Of a DNA stretch of 13,426 nucleotides, positions 7,399 through 13,426 are shown piece after piece. Location: NCBI GenBank assembly GCA_017999015.1, contig JAGOBZ010000040.1, forward strand, positions 1-13,426, written 5' to 3'. This stretch comes from Kiritimatiellia bacterium. GTDB taxonomy: Bacteria; Verrucomicrobiota; Kiritimatiellia; RFP12; UBA1067. A program made the position numbers and the translations under genes. The stretch's first letter is position 1; each line of letters begins with the position of its first letter. Under the pieces are notes generated by a model. That model searched no databases. It was not told the DNA's origin and saw nothing but the letters and a program-made list of their open reading frames with translations.

Positions 7399-7401
7399 CT
7401 A
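7399..7401 (-). other. In-frame amber codon between the SOUL and GPx coding regions
   Basis: On the minus strand the codons run GCC TAG CTG GCG with no other stop from 7824 down to 6763. The distance from TAG to the GTG at 7353 is exactly 15 codons. Both flanking protein stretches belong to one SOUL domain, so TAG interrupts a single gene of about 353 codons. It could be a point mutation, a sequence error or a read-through site. Confidence 0.75.
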
Positions 7402-7824
7402 GGCGCGCAGGCGCGCCAGGCCCTTCTCGTAATTCTTGCGCGAGTAGCCGCCGCGCAGGCCGATGCTGGCCACCGTCACATCCGGCAGCGTGCGCACGGT
7501 GACGCCCTTGCCGGAGGCGAGCGAGCGCCCGCTGCCGTCGCTGCCGACCAGGAAGAGCATCTCGTTGGTGGAGGCCGAGGCCTCGACCGGCACGCTCATG
7601 GCGACCTTGTTCGCGTTGATGTACGAGAAAAGCTGCCTGAACGCCGCGCCGCGGTCCTTGAACGCATCGCCCGGCGCCGACGCGATCAGCGTGGTGCGGG
7701 CCGGCAGCGTCTTGATCTCCAGCGTGCCGACCGCCGTTCGCGGATAGATCGATTCATACGCCATGACGCTCCCTCCGGCAGACAAGATTGCCATACACAC
7801 AGCCGCCCTTTTGAAAACCTGCAT
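7399..7824 (-). CDS. Exported SOUL-family haem-binding protein, ended by an in-frame TAG
   Basis: A signal peptide (MQVFKRAAVCMAILSAGGSVMA) precedes a SOUL domain. YESIYPR, the GAAFRQLFSYINANK helix and AMSVPVEA correspond to the family pattern of YE..., F..L..YI.G.N and I.MT.PV. The ribosome-binding site AAAGG (7834-7838) lies 9 nt upstream of the ATG. The frame stops at TAG (7399-7401) after GLARLRA, about 30 residues before a SOUL domain should end. The missing part is present in the same frame past the stop: LAAQPEW, then GEPYAVYWNSPFMPVFLRKSE. SOUL proteins commonly have a W-L pair at the stop position, so a TGG-to-TAG change is likely, with CAG-to-TAG as an alternative. The 141-aa product is probably truncated. 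SOUL proteins bind haem or related tetrapyrroles, but the role here is unknown. Confidence 0.8.
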   Translation of the reverse strand: MQVFKRAAVCMAILSAGGSVMAYESIYPRTAVGTLEIKTLPARTTLIASAPGDAFKDRGAAFRQLFSYINANKVAMSVPVEASASTNEMLFLVGSDGSGRSLASGKGVTVRTLPDVTVASIGLRGGYSRKNYEKGLARLRA

Positions 7825-8147
7825 CGCACACCGCCTTTCGTTTAACCTGTATCAGCATATCACACTGCGGTGCGCCGCGTGAATCCCTCGGGTTGGCATC
7901 GGCGTAATCGGCTGGATTCGGTTGGACTGCTCCCTCTGCCTCTCGTCCCTCCCTGTGTGTGGGATAGCTCGTTTAGCCTCATTACTTTTCGGCGAAGATA
8001 TTACTTGCCGGCGGCGTTGAGGTCCAACGCCACGAAGCGCATCAGGTCATCCAGCGGTCGAAATGGATCACGTGCGAGGCCTGCGTCAGATTCAGTCCGG
8101 TGTCCGACGATCTCGGCGTCTTGTTCGGGATAAAGTTGGGCAGCGGA
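7825..8147. other. Intergenic region between the MscS and SOUL genes
   Basis: This 323-bp stretch carries the SOUL ribosome-binding site at its left end and a helicase-like remnant at 8001-8104. Positions 7846-8000 show no gene, no clear promoter and no hairpin that I can support. Possible frames here have no recognisable protein features. Confidence 0.6.
8001..8104 (-). pseudogene. Collapsed remnant of a SNF2-family helicase
   Basis: Minus-strand positions 8104-8051 encode TGLNLTQASHVIHFDRW, nearly identical to the conserved C-terminal helicase block of SNF2 ATPases (GLNLT-ASHVIHFDRWWNP). In another frame, 8054-8001 encode LDDLMRFVALDLNAAGK and a TAA stop, which resembles the extreme C-terminus of such helicases. 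The two parts overlap at about 8049-8054, as expected if a deletion of the sequence between them joined the motif to the tail out of frame. Upstream sequence runs straight into the end of the MscS gene, so no more of the helicase remains. The first match is strong, the second is weaker. Confidence 0.55.
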
Positions 8148-9086
8148 TCAGCCTTTGCTGAATGACGCGTCGTTTTTGACGTGTACATCCATCTGCGGGA
8201 ACGGGATCTCGATGCCGTTCCGGTCGAAGGCGTCCTTGACTGCGTGGTTGAGCGCGAAGAAAGCGTCCCAGTAGGTGGCGGGCGTGGCCCAGGGGCGCAG
8301 CACCAGATTGACGGACGAGTTGCCCATCGCGATGACCTCGGCGATCGGCGCGGGATCGGCCAGCACGCGCGGGTCGGCGCGCAGCACATCGAGCGCGATG
8401 CGCTTGGCCTTGGCGATGTCCGCGCCGTAGGCGATGCCGACCGCGATCTCCAGACGGCGCTTGTCGGTGGCCGTGAAGTTAGTGATCGGCGATCCCCAGA
8501 TGACCTTGTTCGGCACCACCACTTTGACGTTGTCCGCGGTGAAGAGCGTGGCGGCCATCATGTTGAGCTCGCGCACCGTGCCGCTGATCGCGCCGACCGT
8601 GACATAATCGCCGACCTGGAACGGCTGGTTAATGGCGATCATCATGCCTGCGGCCAGATTGCCGAGCGACTCCTGGAAGGCGAAGCCGAGGATGAAGCCG
8701 GTGACGCCCAAGCCGGCGATCAGCGGCGCGATGTTGACGCCGAGGCGCTGCAGCACCACCATCAGCAGCAGCACCCAGGCGGTCTTGTTGACCACGCTGC
8801 AGAGAAAGTTCTGGAGCAGCGTGTTCACGCGGCCGGATTTCAACAGCGCCTTATGGGTGGCGCGCGTCAGGGCGCGGATCGCCACCGTGCCGACCGTTAA
8901 CAGCAACAGCGCAACCAACACGTTGATGACGAAGCTGATGCCGTTCTCGGCCAGCCAGCGCAGCGCGACATCGACGATTTCGCGCCCCTGCGAAACTTCG
9001 TCGGCCAGCGCGTGCTGGACATCGGCAATCGGCTTTTGGAGCAGTTCAGAGGCGGCGTGTGTATTCACGTTAGTCATGCGGTTCAT
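8148..9086 (-). CDS. MscS-family mechanosensitive channel
   Basis: Small-conductance mechanosensitive channel that releases solutes on hypo-osmotic shock, an inner-membrane heptamer in the known family. Membrane helices lie at about residues 51-71, 97-115 and 119-150. The third is the pore helix, with the pattern GLGVTGFILGFAFQESLGN then AAGMMI. The beta domain follows with PFQVGDYV (155-162), GTV, TLFTADN and VVVPNK, then the C-terminal alpha/beta domain. The length of 312 aa is close to E. coli MscS, with a slightly longer N-terminus. The start overlaps the end of the aldo/keto reductase gene by 17 bp, so it is translated from the same transcript and probably coupled. An alternative ATG lies at 9077. 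It is the last gene of the citrate synthase operon. Confidence 0.92.
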   Translation of the reverse strand: MNRMTNVNTHAASELLQKPIADVQHALADEVSQGREIVDVALRWLAENGISFVINVLVALLLLTVGTVAIRALTRATHKALLKSGRVNTLLQNFLCSVVNKTAWVLLLMVVLQRLGVNIAPLIAGLGVTGFILGFAFQESLGNLAAGMMIAINQPFQVGDYVTVGAISGTVRELNMMAATLFTADNVKVVVPNKVIWGSPITNFTATDKRRLEIAVGIAYGADIAKAKRIALDVLRADPRVLADPAPIAEVIAMGNSSVNLVLRPWATPATYWDAFFALNHAVKDAFDRNGIEIPFPQMDVHVKNDASFSKG

Positions 9087-10245
9087 CTTTCTCGAATTCA
9101 GCAGCCACCTTCTTTAGCCAGGCGGGAATATCGATCGATTGCGGACAGTGTTTTTTACAGGCGCCGCACTGAATACAGGCGGATGCTTTTTCAGAGGGGA
9201 GCATGCCGCGGTAGAGCGCAGGCTGCAAGGTATGTTTCCGGTTGACCAGCAGATGCTTGTTGAAGAGATCGAAGACGACCGGGATCTTGACGCCCACCGG
9301 ACAGCTCTTCAGGCAGTAGCCGCATTTGCTGCACGGGATCGGCACGTTCTCGCGCATGTAGCGGCAGACCTGCTCCAGCACCTGCCGCTCGCGCTCGGTC
9401 AGCACGCCGACATCGGCCGTCTCGACGATGCGCAGGTTTTCCTTCACCTGGTACTTCTCGCTCATGCCGCTCAGCACGACCGCCGGCTCGGGCTGGTTCC
9501 AGATCCAGCGCAGCGCGCCGGCGACCGGGTTCACGCCGTTCTCCTCGAACAACTGGCTCGCGCCGGGCGGCATCTGCGGCCCGGTCAGGAAGCCGCCGAA
9601 GAGCGGCTCCATGATCGCGACGCCGATCCCTTTTTCGTAAGCGTACTGCAGACCGCGCGTGCCGGCCTGAATGTCGTGCTGCGCGTAGTTGTACTGGATC
9701 TGGCAGAAGTCCCAGTCGTAGGCGTCGACGATGGTCTTGAACACATCGACATCGTCATGGAACGAAAAGCCCGCGAAGCGGATGCGGCCGTGCCGCTTCT
9801 CCTCGTCCAGCCAGGCCAGCGACTCAGAGCGCAGGGCATGCTGCCAGTAACGCGCGTTGAGTGAGTGCAGCAGGTAGAAGTCGATCTGGTCCACGCGCAG
9901 GCGTTCGAGCTGCGTGCGGAAGAACGGCACCTGGTCACCGGGCTTCTCCAGTTTCCAGACCGGCATCTTGGTGGCGACGTAGACCTTGTCGCGCCAGCCG
10001 CGCTGCAGCGTGTCGCCGACGATCCGCTCGCTCGCGCCGTCGTTGTAGACATAGGCGGTGTCGATGTAGTTGATGCCGCGTTCCAGGCCCGCTTCGATCA
10101 GCTCGATGGCGCGCGTCTCGTCGATCGCGCCCTCCGGTGTCAGCGGCAGACGCATGGCGCCGATGCCGAGCATCGAGACGAGCACGTCGGTGCGGGTCCC
10201 GAAGGGCCGGTAGCGCATCGTGGGCCTGTAGTTGCGGATCTCCAT
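9070..10245 (-). CDS. Aldo/keto reductase with two C-terminal [4Fe-4S] motifs
   Basis: An NAD(P)H-type aldo/keto reductase barrel joined to a ferredoxin-like tail, the COG1453 type of predicted oxidoreductase. The catalytic tetrad is visible as D62 and Y67 (YIDTAYVYNDG), K93 (ATKMP) and H127 (YLLHSL). The tail holds two Cx2Cx2Cx3CP clusters: C305, C308, C311, C315 and C357, C360, C363, C367. Such proteins probably couple carbonyl chemistry to low-potential electron transfer, and the substrate is unknown. The start is supported by GGAG about 8 nt upstream, inside the end of the citrate synthase gene. The gene starts 2 bp after the citrate synthase stop and overlaps the MscS start, so the three genes form one operon. 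The length of 391 aa is normal. Confidence 0.92.
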   Translation of the reverse strand: MEIRNYRPTMRYRPFGTRTDVLVSMLGIGAMRLPLTPEGAIDETRAIELIEAGLERGINYIDTAYVYNDGASERIVGDTLQRGWRDKVYVATKMPVWKLEKPGDQVPFFRTQLERLRVDQIDFYLLHSLNARYWQHALRSESLAWLDEEKRHGRIRFAGFSFHDDVDVFKTIVDAYDWDFCQIQYNYAQHDIQAGTRGLQYAYEKGIGVAIMEPLFGGFLTGPQMPPGASQLFEENGVNPVAGALRWIWNQPEPAVVLSGMSEKYQVKENLRIVETADVGVLTERERQVLEQVCRYMRENVPIPCSKCGYCLKSCPVGVKIPVVFDLFNKHLLVNRKHTLQPALYRGMLPSEKASACIQCGACKKHCPQSIDIPAWLKKVAAEFEKDEPHD

Positions 10246-10247
10246 GT

Positions 10248-11633
10248 TCAGGCTCCGTTGCGCTCGGAGAGCGGGGTATAGGGACGCTGCTCGAAAACCG
10301 CCTTATAGGCCGGCCGGATGATCGGTCCGCCGTTGAGCAGCTCCTCGATGCGGTGCGCACACCAGCCCACCACGCGCGAAATCGCGAAGAGCGGCGTGTA
10401 GAGGTCGACCGGGATGTTGAGCATGTCGTAGACAAAGCCCGAGAAGAAGTCCACGTTGGCGCAGAGGTCGCGCGGCTTGGCGCGGTTACGGTTGAAGAGC
10501 TCGGGGCCGATGCGCTCGATGGTCTCATAGAGCGCCATCTCCTCGTCGCGGCCCTTGGCGCGGGCCAGCGCGCGCGCCTTTTCGCGCAGGATCCCGGTGC
10601 GGGGATCGGAGAGCGTGTAGACCGCGTGCCCGAGGCCGTAGATCAGGCCCGTGCCATCGCCCGCCTCCTTGTTGAGGATGCGGGTCAGGTAGGCGGCGAC
10701 CTCGTCTTCGTCATTCCAGTGCTCGACATGCTCTTTGATCTCGCGCATCTGTTCCATCACGCGCAGGTTGGCGCCGCCGTGGCGCGGGCCCTTCAGCGAG
10801 AGCGTGGCGGCGGCGATGGCTGCGTAGGTGTCGGTGAACGACGAGGTCACCACGTGCGTCGTGAAGGCGGAGTTGTTTCCGCCGCCGTGTTCGGCGTGCA
10901 GCACCAGGCAAAGGTCGAGCAACTCGGCCTCAAGCGGCGAGTAGAGTCCGTCTTCGCGCATCAGCATCAGAAAGTTTTCGGCGGTGCTCTTGCCGGTTTC
11001 CGGGTAGCGCATCATCAGGCTCTGTCCCATGTGGTAGTGGCCCTTGGCCTGATAGGCGTAGGCGGCGATCACCGGGAACTGCGCGATCAGCGAGATGCTC
11101 TGGCGCAGCGTCGTCTCGACATCCAGGCGGTCCGGTGCCGGATCGTGGAGGTAGGCCATCAACACCGCGCGCGCGATGCTGTTCATGATGTCCTTGCCCG
11201 GCGAGCGGATGATCGCGCTCTCTTTGAAGCCGTCCGGCAGCCGCCGGCAGGTATCCAGCAGGCCGTTCCAGAGCTGGAGTTCGCGCACGCCGGGCAGTTC
11301 GCCGAAAAGCAGCAGGTAGGCGGTCTCCTCGAAGCCCGGCCGCCGTTCGGTCTGGAAGCCCTTCACGAGGTCGTTCACGTTGATACCGCGGTAGAAGAGC
11401 TGGCCTGGCACAGAGACCTTCTCGCTCTCTGAGATCATGTAGCCGTGGACGCTGCCGATCGCGGTCAGGCCGACCAGCACGCCGGTGCCGTCCGCGTTGC
11501 GCAGGCCGCGCTTGACATTGTATTTCTCATACAGGTCTGGATCGATCTTGCCTGTCGCGCGAATCTTATCCGCGTAGCGCGTGACGAGCGCGTCGTCAAA
11601 CGCCGGGGATACGGATGCTGCTGCCGTCATCAT
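10248..11633 (-). CDS. gltA: Citrate synthase
   Basis: Condenses acetyl-CoA with oxaloacetate at the entry of the TCA cycle, in the cytoplasm. Catalytic residues are H249 (LHAEHGGGN), H336 (GLGHAVY) and D395 (NVDFFSG). The KGPRHGGAN loop is also present. The N-terminal signature KYNVKRGLRNADGTGVLVG is that of the roughly 450-aa synthases found in anaerobes such as Clostridia and Bacteroidetes, rather than the E. coli GltA form. A 2-methylcitrate synthase activity cannot be excluded. AAGGAG (11637-11642) is only 3 nt from the first ATG and 6 nt from the second at 11630, so the protein may begin at Met2. The promoter at 11702-11730 and a leader hairpin at 11644-11661 lie upstream. First gene of an operon with the aldo/keto reductase and MscS. 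Confidence 0.93.
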   Translation of the reverse strand: MMTAAASVSPAFDDALVTRYADKIRATGKIDPDLYEKYNVKRGLRNADGTGVLVGLTAIGSVHGYMISESEKVSVPGQLFYRGINVNDLVKGFQTERRPGFEETAYLLLFGELPGVRELQLWNGLLDTCRRLPDGFKESAIIRSPGKDIMNSIARAVLMAYLHDPAPDRLDVETTLRQSISLIAQFPVIAAYAYQAKGHYHMGQSLMMRYPETGKSTAENFLMLMREDGLYSPLEAELLDLCLVLHAEHGGGNNSAFTTHVVTSSFTDTYAAIAAATLSLKGPRHGGANLRVMEQMREIKEHVEHWNDEDEVAAYLTRILNKEAGDGTGLIYGLGHAVYTLSDPRTGILREKARALARAKGRDEEMALYETIERIGPELFNRNRAKPRDLCANVDFFSGFVYDMLNIPVDLYTPLFAISRVVGWCAHRIEELLNGGPIIRPAYKAVFEQRPYTPLSERNGA

Positions 11634-11643
11634 GAACTCCTTG

Positions 11644-11661
11644 GCAGAGTGAAACCTCTGC
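11644..11661 (-). promoter_or_regulatory. Leader hairpin just upstream of the citrate synthase ribosome-binding site
   Basis: On the minus strand GCAGAG and CTCTGC form a perfect 6-bp stem around a 6-nt loop (GTTTCA). It ends 1 nt before the AAGGAG ribosome-binding site, within the predicted 5' leader of about 60 nt. It could influence ribosome access or transcript stability. No ligand-binding riboswitch fold was recognised. Confidence 0.5.
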
Positions 11662-11701
11662 GCCGCACATTGCGGGCATGCGCCGCCCTTGAAAAACCGT
11701 G

Positions 11702-11730
11702 AGTGTAGCGGGTTTCAGGAAACGGGTCAA
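11702..11730 (-). promoter_or_regulatory. Sigma70-type promoter of the citrate synthase operon
   Basis: The minus strand reads TTGACC (11730-11725), a 17-bp spacer, then TACACT (11707-11702). The predicted transcript starts near 11695, about 62 nt before the start codon. The spacer contains a small palindrome, GTTTC-CT-GAAAC on this strand (11723-11712), a possible protein-binding site. Confidence 0.65.
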
Positions 11731-11817
11731 TTCGAGATCAACGTCCGATGGTAATCGCAAGCGAAAGGGGTGTGCGAAGATCGTGCGTTTCTGGTGAAAG
11801 GGGGGAGGATGGCGAGA

Positions 11818-12013
11818 CGGGAGCGCGGGCGTCCCCGCCCGCAACAACGTGCCGTGCAAAAGGCTGAGTGGTCATGAGGGTCACGCAAAACCGCTTCTGG
11901 TAGGGACGCCTCGCCGAGGCGTCCGCGGCGGTCTCGGCGAGACCGCCCTACCGGGGGTGTGTCTGGCTTGCGTGCGGACTTTCACAGAGCGGGCGGGGAC
12001 GCCCGCGCTCCCG
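11818..12013. repeat. Nested palindromic intergenic repeat element
   Basis: A perfect 25-bp inverted repeat (11818-11842 and 11989-12013) bounds the element. Each arm is itself a hairpin (GCGGGCG, 4-nt loop, CGCCCGC). Inside lie two 21-bp palindromes with 10-bp arms, 11904-11924 (GGACGCCTCG arm) and 11927-11947 (GGCGGTCTCG arm). These are bracketed by GTAGGG (11900-11905) and CCCTAC (11946-11951). No coding capacity or transposase is present. It resembles a non-autonomous mobile or multi-copy intergenic repeat. Confidence 0.75.
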
Positions 12014-12087
12014 GCTGTGCTTCGCATCAAACACGCGCCCGACTCGCATACTCCCTGTCACTCACCGATTGCCGCTGACAGGCTGTA

Positions 12088-13134
12088 TTAAGCGAAACGT
12101 CGGTAGGCGTCCCGCAGAAGGGTCTCGGTGGTGGGCCAGTCGATGCAGGCGTCGGTCACGGAGAGCCCGGGACGCAGGGTTTTCGGATCTTTCGGCATGG
12201 ATTGCGCGCCCCATTCGAGGTGGCTCTCGAGCATGATGCCGCGGATCGAGCGGTTGCCCTGTTCGAGCTGGGAGAGGATGTCGTTCAGCACCGCGCCCTG
12301 CAGTTCCGGTTTTTTATGGGAGTTGCTGTGGCTGCAATCGACGATGATGTTCACCGGCAGGCGGGCGGTGCGCAACGCCTGTTCGCATAGGGCGATACTC
12401 GCGGCATCGTAGTTCGGGTGCTTGCCGCCGCGCAGCACGATCTGCGGGTAGGCGTTGCCGGTGGTGCTGAAAACGGCGGGCAGACCGTCTTCGGTCACGC
12501 CGAGGAAGTGGTGCGGCCCCATCGCTGCGCGCATACCGTTAATGGCCGCCTCGAAGGAGCCGTCGGTGGCGTTTTTGAAGCCCACCGGCGTGGAGATGCC
12601 GCTGGCGATCTCGCGGTGGGTCTGGGCCTCTGCGGTGCGGGCGCCGATCACGGACCACGAGATGAGGTCGCCGATGTACTGCGGCATGAGGGTGTCGAGC
12701 ACTTCGGTCGCGGCCGGCAGTCCGATCTCCGCGACGCGCACCAGAAAGTGGCGCGCCATGCGGATGCCTTCCTCGATATGGAAGGTGTCGTTCATGTAGG
12801 GATCGTTGATCAGGCCTTTCCAGCCGAGCACCGACCGCGGTTTCTCGAAGTAGACGCGCATGACTACGCAGATGCGGTCGCTGATTTCATCGCTCAGCCG
12901 CTTCAGGCGCCGGGCATACTCCTCGGCGGCGTCGAGATTATGGATCGAGCAGGGACCGACCACCGCCAGCAGGCGGCGGTCCTCGCCGTCCATGATGCGT
13001 TCGAGCGTTTCGCGCCCGCGCATCACGGTGGAGAGAGTGGCGTTGGTCTGCGGCACGGCAGACTGCATCTCGCGCGGCGTCGCGAGCAGTTCGACCGATT
13101 TGATGTTGATGTTTTCTAAACGGGGATGGCTCAT
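12088..13134 (-). CDS. aroG: 3-deoxy-7-phosphoheptulonate (DAHP) synthase, AroG type
   Basis: Condenses phosphoenolpyruvate with erythrose 4-phosphate, the first step of the shikimate pathway, in the cytoplasm. It belongs to the class I AroF/G/H group, seen in GPCSIHN, MRVYFEKPRS, GWKGLINDP, IGARTAEAQTHRE, GFKNATDG and LRGGKHPNY. Metal ligands are C62, H269 (DCSHSNSHK), E303 (MLESH) and D328 (VTDACI). The length of 348 aa matches E. coli AroG. Class I enzymes are usually feedback-inhibited by an aromatic amino acid, but which one cannot be read here. No Shine-Dalgarno sequence precedes the ATG: the 34-bp gap to trpF is mostly heptamer repeat. It is downstream of trpF on the same strand, so the two probably share a transcript for aromatic amino acid synthesis. 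Confidence 0.94.
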   Translation of the reverse strand: MSHPRLENINIKSVELLATPREMQSAVPQTNATLSTVMRGRETLERIMDGEDRRLLAVVGPCSIHNLDAAEEYARRLKRLSDEISDRICVVMRVYFEKPRSVLGWKGLINDPYMNDTFHIEEGIRMARHFLVRVAEIGLPAATEVLDTLMPQYIGDLISWSVIGARTAEAQTHREIASGISTPVGFKNATDGSFEAAINGMRAAMGPHHFLGVTEDGLPAVFSTTGNAYPQIVLRGGKHPNYDAASIALCEQALRTARLPVNIIVDCSHSNSHKKPELQGAVLNDILSQLEQGNRSIRGIMLESHLEWGAQSMPKDPKTLRPGLSVTDACIDWPTTETLLRDAYRRFA

Positions 13135-13142
13135 GGGGGTTT

Positions 13143-13177
13143 AGAAGTTAGGATTTAGGATTTAGGAGTTAGGAGTT
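13143..13177. repeat. Heptamer array between trpF and the DAHP synthase gene
   Basis: On the minus strand five 7-bp units read AACTCCT, AACTCCT, AAATCCT, AAATCCT, AACTTCT, the same family and phase as the array before batB at 1-42. The trpF stop codon TAA (13171-13169) lies inside the array, so the last residues of TrpF (NS) are repeat-encoded. The array ends 8 bp before the DAHP synthase ATG. Confidence 0.85.
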
Positions 13178-13426
13178 TGGGGGGAGGGCGGGAAGCCAGA
13201 ATGACGGGGCATTGGCTTCAACGTCGTACGCGCGTAATGCGTGAACAAGGGTCTGTATCAAGGCATGGCTTTTGACTCCGGGACGGATCTCTATGCCGGA
13301 ACTGACATCGCACGCGGCGGCCTGGGAGAGGCGCAGCGCATCCACGATGTTTTCCGCGTCGAGGCCGCCCGCCAAGGCGAACGGACGCAACGCGGCGAGC
13401 GGTACGGCATCGGCCCAGTTCCAGGC
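13169..13426 (-). CDS. trpF: Phosphoribosylanthranilate isomerase, C-terminal part (5' end off the window)
   Basis: The frame is open to the window edge, so the gene is partial at its 5' end and about 85 C-terminal residues are visible. They include WNWADAVPLAAL, FALAGGLDAENI and ACDVSSGIE followed by PGVKSH. These match the end of the TrpF barrel: LAGGL...N and the phosphate-binding DVSSGVE.PG.K motif. TrpF isomerises phosphoribosylanthranilate in tryptophan synthesis. After the usual end (about ALRAYDVEAN) the protein carries an extra tail, APSFWLPALPPNS, whose last codons and stop come from the heptamer array. It is followed by the DAHP synthase gene on the same strand, which supports an aromatic amino acid cluster. 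Confidence 0.88.
   Translation of the reverse strand, partial: AWNWADAVPLAALRPFALAGGLDAENIVDALRLSQAAACDVSSGIEIRPGVKSHALIQTLVHALRAYDVEANAPSFWLPALPPNS

Larger units (their letters stand above)
11634..12087. other. Intergenic region between the DAHP synthase and citrate synthase genes
   Basis: This 454-bp stretch holds the citrate synthase promoter and leader on the left and a nested palindromic element at 11818-12013. A further short inverted repeat, CCTGTCA at 12054-12060 with TGACAGG at 12076-12082, lies just past the DAHP synthase stop. It has a 15-nt loop and no T-tract, so it is at best a weak terminator. I see no credible gene here. Confidence 0.6.

Noticed and set aside
7870..8133. Plus-strand open frame of 87 codons upstream of the SOUL gene
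   Set aside because: It is antisense to the SNF2 remnant, rich in Arg and Ser, with no start signal or family match.
10137..11432. Plus-strand open frame of 431 codons opposite citrate synthase and the aldo/keto reductase
   Set aside because: The minus strand encodes enzymes with complete catalytic residues, and this frame has no recognisable content.
11818..12013. CRISPR-like or insertion-sequence interpretation of the palindromic element
   Set aside because: There is no regular direct-repeat and spacer pattern and no transposase gene, only inverted repeats.
12054..12082. Intrinsic terminator after the DAHP synthase gene
   Set aside because: The stem is only 7 bp with a 15-nt loop and no T-run follows, so it cannot be called a terminator.
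11849..12091. Short plus-strand open frame in the intergenic region
   Set aside because: It is mostly the nested palindromic element and has no ribosome-binding site or protein-like pattern.

Overview
This is a GC-rich, gene-dense window from a Gram-negative bacterium: many products carry export signals and the Bat proteins are envelope proteins. A Bat locus, GC-rich palindromic intergenic repeats and short-unit repeats at gene junctions fit a member of the PVC superphylum (Verrucomicrobiota, Kiritimatiellota or Lentisphaerota). That placement is an inference and is weak without a marker gene.

Left part (1-6758, plus strand): a Bat operon, named for Bacteroides aerotolerance. The order is batB (VWA domain), a TPR protein with a Gln-rich tail in the BatC position, batD, a BatE-like TPR membrane protein lacking the usual SH3 domain, and a 458-aa protein joining a BatD-like exported region to the missing SH3 domain. 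batA would lie off the left edge. Every junction in this operon, plus the sequence before batB, carries a short tandem array with a 7- or 9-bp unit. Several stops, starts and protein termini are made of that repeat.

Middle part (6763-8147, minus strand): a glutathione peroxidase and an exported SOUL-type haem-binding protein lie in one reading frame, separated by a single TAG codon. The C-terminal end of the SOUL domain continues past the TAG into the peroxidase frame. This looks like one exported SOUL-GPx fusion gene with an in-frame amber codon, ending 4 bp from the convergent Bat operon. Upstream is a non-coding stretch holding what appears to be a collapsed remnant of a SNF2-family helicase.

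Right-middle part (8148-11730, minus strand): a tight three-gene operon of citrate synthase, an aldo/keto reductase with two C-terminal [4Fe-4S] motifs, and an MscS channel. It has a good sigma70-type promoter (TTGACC, 17 bp, TACACT) and a hairpin just before the citrate synthase ribosome-binding site. Next to it is a 454-bp intergenic region with a perfect 25-bp inverted repeat enclosing two more 21-bp palindromes.

Right end (12088-13426, minus strand): the 3' part of trpF followed by an AroG-type DAHP synthase, an aromatic amino acid gene pair. The short gap between them is again filled by the 7-bp repeat found around batB. No RNA genes, CRISPR arrays or transposase genes were seen.
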